The notes below the pieces were generated by a model. That model searched no databases and was not told the DNA's origin. It worked only from the letters and a program-made list of their open reading frames with translations. The translations under genes and the position numbers were made by a program. Of a stretch of DNA of 64,000 nt, positions 40,801 to 49,800 are shown piece after piece; within the stretch, counting starts at the first letter, position 1; each line of letters begins with the position of its first letter. Source of the stretch: Stercorarius parasiticus (taxonomy: Eukaryota; Chordata; Aves; Charadriiformes; Stercorariidae); contig VWZL01002016.1 in the NCBI GenBank assembly GCA_013396915.1, positions 543,210 through 607,209 on the forward strand. Reading direction: 5' to 3'.

Positions 40801-43800
40801 GAACCACATTTATCAGACACACAAAAGAATTCCTACAAGCAGTGGATGTCTACTGCCTAAGGGCAGATTAAATAGCTACCAGCCATGAGGTCTACAGCTA
40901 TCAGGGAAGTAATTACACAACATACAGGTAACACATGCTATCTTCAACCTAAGAAGTGTGAATAACAGCCAAAGCAAAGATGCAGCAATAGAAACTTCAG
41001 CATGGGCTGCTACCAACTTGCTGAGTATGTACACAACAAAAACCCCAAAACTGCATTATTATATCCTCCAGACTGTTTGGCAACAGTATGATCCAGCTCC
41101 ACACTAGCATGATTAGCATTATACAAATACACAATGTTAAGTCAACCTTCCTCAGAAATACCAGCTTGAATAAGACAATTCACAGCCTTGGCATACAGAA
41201 ATGTCCTCCCCATCCAGGGTTCAGCTTTATTTACATAAAAGAAATGCACAGACTCAAGATTAGAAGCTGCTCATACCATCTATTGTCACTCCTTACAGTT
41301 TCTAGTTCAAGACCATTCAATCTACCCCAAGATCCCCATGTTTGACAGTCTGCCTCTAAAATATCCTGCTCTCTTTGTACGTTTGTGGAGGTAGAAAGGC
41401 CCTCTTGGGTGCACTGATAAAGACAGGTGGAGCTGCAAGACAAAATGAATTTTGTGCTTTGCCAGTTTTATCAGCCAGTGTGGTCTTAGCTGTCCTACCA
41501 CATTGCAATAGTGACCACAGACTAAGAAGAAGTCTACACACCAAAAAATCGCAAGAAGAATTACATTAAAAAACCAGACCAAATTACTTCCCCTGGTTTT
41601 CTTTAAAATCAGGGGGAAAACCCTCCACATTTGCAGTTTGATAAAGATAGTAATAAAGTATCTGGTAAGTGCTCCCTTGGATAGCATTTTCCCCCCTTTA
41701 CCCACTGCAGGTAAAAGAACTTTTCTGGCTAAGTTGGTCACCTGCAGATGTATACTCCATGCGGGTGTTTGCGCTATCAACTCGTAAACCGGATCACAAC
41801 ATCGCTGAAGTACGTCAGTCTTTGAACGCACTACAGAAATATGCTGCATTACTGGGAACTGCAAGAAGAAAGCCACACGTATCCTTAGATCAGACAGAGA
41901 AGGTCGTTCTTATTTTCTGTCACTTGCCCAGACAAGCTTTTCAGACATTTGGCATCTAACTGTGTGATTAGGAAGCCAATTCTTATGCAAATTCTATATC
42001 CTGTTTTCAGTTACTAAAGAAAATCCAGGTACCGGAAGGAAAGCTTTCACGCTGCCTTTCTCAGGCCTCTGCTCGACAGGAGTTCATTCAGGTTAAGTTA
42101 AGAAGCAAAACGGTGGGAATGAGAAAAAGCAAAGACTTCCATTAGGAAACACTAAAAATCCCCAACATATAATTTAAATTGCACATTGGTTTTGTTTGGT
42201 TGGTTTTTTTTCCCCAGAAAAAACACCAAATACACTTTTCATATTAAGCAATGCTTAAGAAAAAAAAAAAATCAACGCTTTCACACATCTAACTTTAATT
42301 TCTTCAACAAATTTACCTTGACAGTGACAAAGGCTTAATGCACATGACACTGTGCAGCTCCCCCTGAAACAGACCCAACATTAGTCCCCCTGGAGCAGTC
42401 CTGGATTTGAGCACAGCTCCACGAGCAGCTTAAACCAACCTATGATGAAGCTGTTGTCAAAACAGGTAAATACACTGACCTTCTTCCTCCATGTGTTCCT
42501 GCCACCAGCCCTGGACTGGCCAAGGTCACTAGATACCAGTCTAAGGAAAGCAGCTCCTGACTGTCTGGGCTGGTGATAGCTGAAGGCTGGGACTGGGACC
42601 ACTCATCTGGGCTCAAGAGGAGGATGGGCAGCACAACCAGCTGCATTTAGCAGCAGCGTGGACATCTTGGATTGGCTTGAAGTGTTTATGAAAGTATACC
42701 CTGGGAGGGATATGGTGACAACCAGAGCTAGTTCCAGGCTTCTTATACAAAGGTGGAGGTAAAAAGGGCCAGTGATTGTTTCAAGATATGAGGGGATGCA
42801 GAAAAAGAAGGTTCAGTGATTTTTTACTCATTTTGGGTGTAAATAAACTCAGAAGCATTTTGGACAAGAAGCTGCCCACTGGTCCTTCTGTGGACTGACA
42901 GACAGCATTGCCTGTGAATTTATCATAAAAATGTGACCGTAAAATTTCTGACTATCCACTGCATCAGGGATCAAAGACAATACAGAGTGAGAAAAAGCAG
43001 CCTGTCAACAGAGCAGGACTGAGCGGCATCACAAAAGAAGGCATGCACATTTTAACACTACACGTGCTGTTTTCCTTCATTCATTTTGCTACTTGAACAC
43101 ACAGCAGCTTGCCTGGGAAAGCTATGCCGTGTCAACATCTCTTCAAATCAACATGCTGCACTGCCTTGTCTATTGACAAGGTCACAGGTTAAAAATATAG
43201 GTGAAAATCACAAAGACTCTAAAGATATGGGACACATGCCCTGTTCTCGTGTATGGAGACAACATCAGCATCTGAGGTGTTGCTGACTCCCAGCACTTCA
43301 TCACACAGATCCTCAGGAGCCATAGAAAAGAGCAACTCAGTTTATACACACTACTGATCCCAAGCACGACCCGACGAGTCGCATCACAGACACCATGACA
43401 GACTGACGAGACATGAGGAAACGTCAGTGTGGAAAGCTGACAGCAAGAGTGTTACAAATTAAAAAAGATCTGGCTTAACTTTTTATTATTATTTAAATGC
43501 AGGTGAAAGGAGTTCTGCCTTTCAGAGCATTTAGGTTCGCTTCCAACAGTGTATTTCAAGCACTACATGGGAACTTGTTGGAGAAATTAAAAGCCTGCCT
43601 TGAGGATACCAGGCTTGAGTTACGCAGACTCCCCGAGAATGACTCCCTCATGCCTCTGCTTGGAGATCAAACGATTTGCAATATGATTTCATCAAATGCG
43701 CTATCTCGTGCTCCTTATGCATTCGACCTACGAATATTCCTGCCTTAAAGAGATAAAAATCTTACAAAAGTAAACCTCATATCTGAAACTACAAGGAGGA

Positions 43801-46800
43801 TATTTTGCCTCTTCCCTGGGGGCAGAGATCCCCAGAGAGCTACAGGGAGTCACTGGGCAGGGAAGAGAGACAAGGGCGCTGATAAACCTGGGTGCTGCAG
43901 AGGACTGCTCTGCAGGCATCCAGAGCACGGGTCCTGGAAACCTGGGTGGGGAAGAGGCAAAGGATCCGGTCTGCCTGGTTGACAGCCCTCCCAGGAAACA
44001 TTGAAGAGGAGAACCTGTAAGAGTCCAACCCTTTCCCCCAGGACAAGAAACGCAACTGAAATCACCTCCAACAAGCTGCACATCCCCTGCAGGCACTTGG
44101 AGTAACTTCACAGGGCACCCGCGCTCAGCAAGCACAAGACCCAACAGGCAGCTGGCACGACCTGGAGAAGTTCAGACTACCCCAAACATGAGGAGCCTGT
44201 GGATTCTGTAAGCAAAGGACTCGCTAACCATGTGGACATATTTCACTTCATTATCCCAGGCAGAAATACGACAACTCTCTTCATGAATTCTCCCAACACA
44301 CTTGCCTTTCGCCTCCTGTACCCATACACCTGCCACAGCCTCACCGTGTGCTATGTGACCAATTGCTCCACAGCTTTCCTCCCTTCCTCCAGGGGCCACT
44401 TTTCAGACATGTTAAGTGCATCTGCATTTAAACATAATTAAGAATGTAAGTGCTCACTTTTCCTGAAAATTCAGGCCCTGGGAAAACAGACAGCCCTGGG
44501 AACCACATCTGGTTCTTTCAGCAGCAAGACCAGTTTTAACTGATCAAACACCAGTCATGTCATTTCCTAGCCTGACCTTTGTGGAAGGGATCACAAGACG
44601 TCACTATCTTAAATCTTATTTTGAATAACTGCTATAGTAGAACTTAACTTTTAGAAAACATCAAATCCTAGTATTTTTTTTCCCCAGAGTCAGAAATTCC
44701 ACCCTTCTTAATTTTCTGCCTCAACAATTACTGCCACTGTTAAAAAGGTATCCCTGGTTTCTAATTTCCACTTGTTTCTCTCCATCTCCTAGCCTGCTCA
44801 GCCTGCCAAAACTCTGTGCTATGATATTTCAATTACTTTCACAAGTAATTTAGGATAAAGTTCAGGGTTGTTTTTTTTTTTTTTCCCCTCTAGAACAGTT
44901 ATAAGTGAAGGAGTCTCACAACTCCCTCCAGTCCCACAAAATTTGCCTCCTCCCTGAGCTGCGCTAAACAGAGTTCACAGTAAATCAAGTCAGAAAATTT
45001 GAGTTAAGAGCAAAAACATCCCCTGTCCCAGAATCCTGGGTCCTAGAGGTTTAGAGAAGAATAGCAAGTACAAGCAAAGCCATGAAACAGCTTAAACGTA
45101 AGGAATACCAAAGTTCTTTGCCCTGATGGAAAAGGAGTATTTTACAGAGAGAAGATTATAAAAATAAAAAAAAAAAAAATCATAGGAGGCTTGAGATGGT
45201 GAGTAGGGATTGACTGTTCAGTTTCTTCTACAAGACCAGTGGCCACCAAACAAAGCCAGCAGGAGCAAGACTGCTCTTCATGCAAATGGTAGCAAACCTG
45301 TGCATTCTTTACCAAAAGATATTGTAGAAACCTGCGCAGGCCCAGGGAGAGACAAGCGAAGTACACAGAAGAACAATCCCTAAATCCACAAACTACAAGC
45401 AGCTCAGAAGTTCCCCAACAGCTGAAAACTGTCATAGGATGAGAGAACATTAGAGCGAATAATTTTACAAAATTCACTGTGTTCTTAATGTTCCCCAGAC
45501 ATCCAGGTGTAGCCTTTGTGGGAGAACAAATGCTGCACTAAATGGACCCTGGTCCATTGATAGACAACAGCTAAGGATTACATACAAAATAACAAGTTTT
45601 GCTTATTTGTGTCTTTTACTTAGTTTTACAAACAGGAGCTTATCCATCAAGATAAGAAGAGGATTCCACATATGGAGAGCTCAAACAGCGTTAAGATGTT
45701 TCCATCCAAATTTTCAGAAGTTAAGTGCCAACAACATTATTTCTGGCACTTACTGCTCAGATCAAATTCTCCTGCCTGCGGACAATACATCCCTTCTTCA
45801 TGCAATGGTTTGTAGTAAACACCAATTAACCCAGCTCGAATATAACCTGGTGGCCTTAATACCGATCCACTGGGATTTAAGATCATTTGTTCTTATTCCA
45901 AAACAAGTGATCTGAAACTGTCTGCCTTTCAGTCATTCATTCCACATGGTTTCAGCAACTGATGCTAGTGTAACAAGCGCCTGAAGCTTCCCAATCAGCC
46001 ACTGCCAACTACGTGCAGTTTACACTTACATGTAAGTTTACTGCAAACCCCTTGTTATTCTATGGAGACAATTACAACCAAATAAGATTCTTTCTACGCT
46101 GCTTTAATTTTATTTGAGATCTTGATTTTGGAAGAAAAATTATTTCCCTTTTCACCCCACCTTACATCTACTCTAATTTTTGCTCTCTGAAACACAAAGG
46201 CTAAAGCAAGGTCTCAGAACTTGGGAAAATTCAGATCCTGTTCCTCCTACTGTTGTATTAAGCAACATAACACTGAGTAGTTTAGTTGGTAAATCACTTG
46301 GATTACTCAGAATACCAAGTACTTTGGTACAGGAATAGGGCTGACCAAATCAAGCCCCCAGAGATTAGGGCCAATTAGTTAGCTAATTACCAGCAAGAAC
46401 TTCTATGGATTTTCTTATTTTATAAAACGCAGTCTACCTTTTTATGACTGGCACCTTAAATTAAGTCCTCCACTGCATCCTACTTTTGAATAACTGTACC
46501 AGGTAGTAAAGACAAAACCAGGACTCATCAACAGAATTTTCAACTCAACATATACTGAAAAGTCCATTTCAGATTAAGACTATTTAGCAAATTACTTATT
46601 AGAAACTATTATGCAAAGTGGGTTCAGTAAGTGCCCCGCCTTCTTATTAAATTTAAATTCTCTATAAATTTTCACAGCATTACAAGCAACTTTCAACTTC
46701 AAAACAGAGTAAGTATGCTGGTATTATGGGAGCTGCCCCTGCTGATTCTGTGCCAGTCAGGGCAAATCTCACCGCATTATGGCTGATGAAAATTGCTGTG

Positions 46801-49800
46801 CTCTCTCTTTTATTTACTAACATTTATTCTTGGCCAGCTACCCAGAACATTCAGAGGCTTGGTAACTGCACATGTGCCATGCTGCTCTCCTATCGCCCCC
46901 TGCCCGAGCAATGGCAGGGACGACAACTCAAAAAGGCATCCGTTTTCTGACACTGGGGAGATACTCTGGCAACTCCTGTTTAACATACAATATACTGTCT
47001 CATTAAATAGGCACATACCATTTTTCCCTCTCGGGACTCTTTTCTCAGTGTTGACGAACTCCTGCTTGTTTTGGACAGAAGCCAGAGCTACAGTGAGAGG
47101 AGGTTTTGTTAGAATCATTTCCCACTTGCTTGTTGTGGAAACTGAACACTGTACAGTGAATGAGAAAGGATGGCTTTATGATCAGAGAGCAGAATGATAA
47201 GTTAGTTAACTGGATTTTATTTTACTGATAAAAGTAACGGTGTGATGTAGGACAAGTCACGTAAACGAAACTTTTCTTTATGATGCATTTTTTAACAGAG
47301 GTGCACTTTTAACATGCTGCTCATGATTTCAAGCAAAAGCAGTGCAATCTGGGAATATTCTGCACACCTGGAAGAAAGATGCATTGTATCATGCTGGAAT
47401 AAATATATGGACAAAATTCAGAGGGTTGTGCTCGGCTCTAATTTGCACCACTGTTACACTGCCTGCTTTCACAAGGTCACCTTTTTTCCCGTTTCAGTAT
47501 CTTCAGTGTAAAAACTTCATCCAGTTTAGCAATTCCTGACAGGAATCCTGGTTTCCTAGTCTCACAGGAATCCATCTAACAAGTTTGTCCCAGAGATGTG
47601 CATCCTGCCCTAGAGCCAATAAATTGGTGCTTCCAGGCTGTTATAGTTACAGCGCTGGGTTCCTGCAACTCGCCTCGTGTTTGTGAAAGTGTTTTACAGC
47701 CCGCGACATGGGGGGGGGGAAGGAAAACAATAAGAAAAGAAGAGAAAAAAAAATGTGAAACTTAGCAAGTCAATATCTTCCAACAAAACAGGCTTCCCAC
47801 AGAAAGTGCATCTGAACCTTACAGCCAAGCTGCAAAAGTAGGTGAACTAGGTTATCCCAAGAAGAAGGGGAGAGCATCCTGGGCACTGAATGTAGCAGCC
47901 AGGGTGCCTATACAACCATTGCACTGTGCCAGACAGACAAATCCTTAGAAGTCTGAAAGATTATTGCAGCAACAACAGCAGAAAGGGTAAGAAGACAAAG
48001 TCAAGAAGCTGATTGTCACATAAGCCAAGAGATGAGGCAAAAATAAGAAGCAAGGAGTGTTATTTCCATTGGTCCCCAGGAAAGAAAAACAAGCAGTGTT
48101 GGAGCCTCTGTTGCTTTCAGACAAGAAAACAAGGGCTGTATCTGCTCTTGTCTTAGAGATTGAACGGTACAAATATATTCCTGAATTACAGAGCCATTGA
48201 AGAACCACACAAGTGCTAAGAGAAAAGGAAAATATGAGCTTACACAGGAGAAACCTTCCGGCAGTGGGATCTCCTCAGCCATTTAGCGGTGCCTCAAGAG
48301 AAACGATCAATACCTCATACCATTAGGTTATTTGCAATGGTGCCACCGCAGTGCTAGCAGGTATGCTGTGCTGAGCAATCCTGGCTGGGGAGAGGGATGC
48401 TGGAGGATCCCTTTCTACAGGGTGCAGGAGCCACAACCCCTCCTCTTCGGCTCGGTGATGCCACCCACCGGCTACAGGCATCAAGGCAACATGGCACTTG
48501 GTGGGTACCCAGCGAGGAGCTCCTCGCTCCATCGCTACGCGCTCCATCTTTTCTACAAAGCATGTCAGTGAGGACCACCACCTCCAGTTCTCCACAGCCT
48601 TCAGAAACTGTGTGGCAGTCTTTCTACCAGAGAAGAGGGATTTACTGAGCCAACAAAATCCTTCTGACAAGACTTATCAGCCCTTGCATAAATCTATTAA
48701 AAGGAATGACATTCAAAGGGAAAGACTAAGGATGTCACTGTCAGCATTTATGAATTCATAAAGGCAAATACATTCACAAGCTTCTGAAGAAGGGACGTGG
48801 TGTGCAAGGAAAAAATTATAGTGAGATGTGATGTTCCTTCCTTGTTTCTCTTAGAACAATAAATAAAGAAGGATTTATGGGCCTGTGAAGTATGAAAGGG
48901 AGATTATTCAGAAGACAGGGGTCTTACTTCTGTGAGACTGACAGACACGACCGTTCGAGGCTCAAAGCACCTTATGACAGGACCTCCATTAAGCCACAAA
49001 ATAAAGTTTGTGTGCATCACCGTATCAACATGCAGATGAGACAATCTGCAAGATTGTTGCTAGATTTAATGCATTTTTCTTTTGACTAGGAAAACCAAGC
49101 ATTTTGGCTAAGTGAAGAAAGCATTTAGAAAAAGAATTAGTAATTCCTTCATCAGATTTTCTTAAAAGTTCTAGACATTAAGTCAAAGCTGGGTAATTGG
49201 AAAAAACCAACCACCAAAACCCCCAAGTCCTTGTGCAAACACACTCAGAAAAACGGTTAACCATAAGAGAGAGCGACTGTTTTAGTCAGAGCACTTCAGA
49301 AACATCAATAAAGGGACAACTCAGAGGGGGAAAAAAAATCACATTGAAAAAAAAAAAGAGGTATATACAACTATAATGTTAAATAATGAAGACAGATATA
49401 TAGGTATGGATAAACCCTCTCAGCCAGTTTCATATGAAAGTGTACCAGCTATTAAAAAATAAAAGTCTTTATAGATTTGGCAGTACCTTCCCACCACTGC
49501 AGCTAACACATCTTCCAGCAGGGAACTGCTGAATGCACACCTTCTGGCAGAACTCAGCTCAGCGAGATGGATGGGTTTGTCCTCTACTGCACGTGAAGGC
49601 TAGCTATTTAAACAAGTCCAGTTTGTACAGGCTGCTACAGGTGTAGGGAGAGCTCTCGGAAACTGCTCAGGATCTTAGTGAAGGCAGCAGCTTTCAGGAG
49701 AGCAGCAGTAACAAACAGCCAGGCAGGTAACCACTGCTAGCCATAGCTGCTGTGGATGAAGGCAGGTGTAAGACATGCAGACTAATACTACAGCAACTAA

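Noticed and set aside
41669..41959. A 96-codon plus-strand frame
   Set aside because: No similarity recognised, no splice or promoter context, and a competing 184-codon frame on the other strand.
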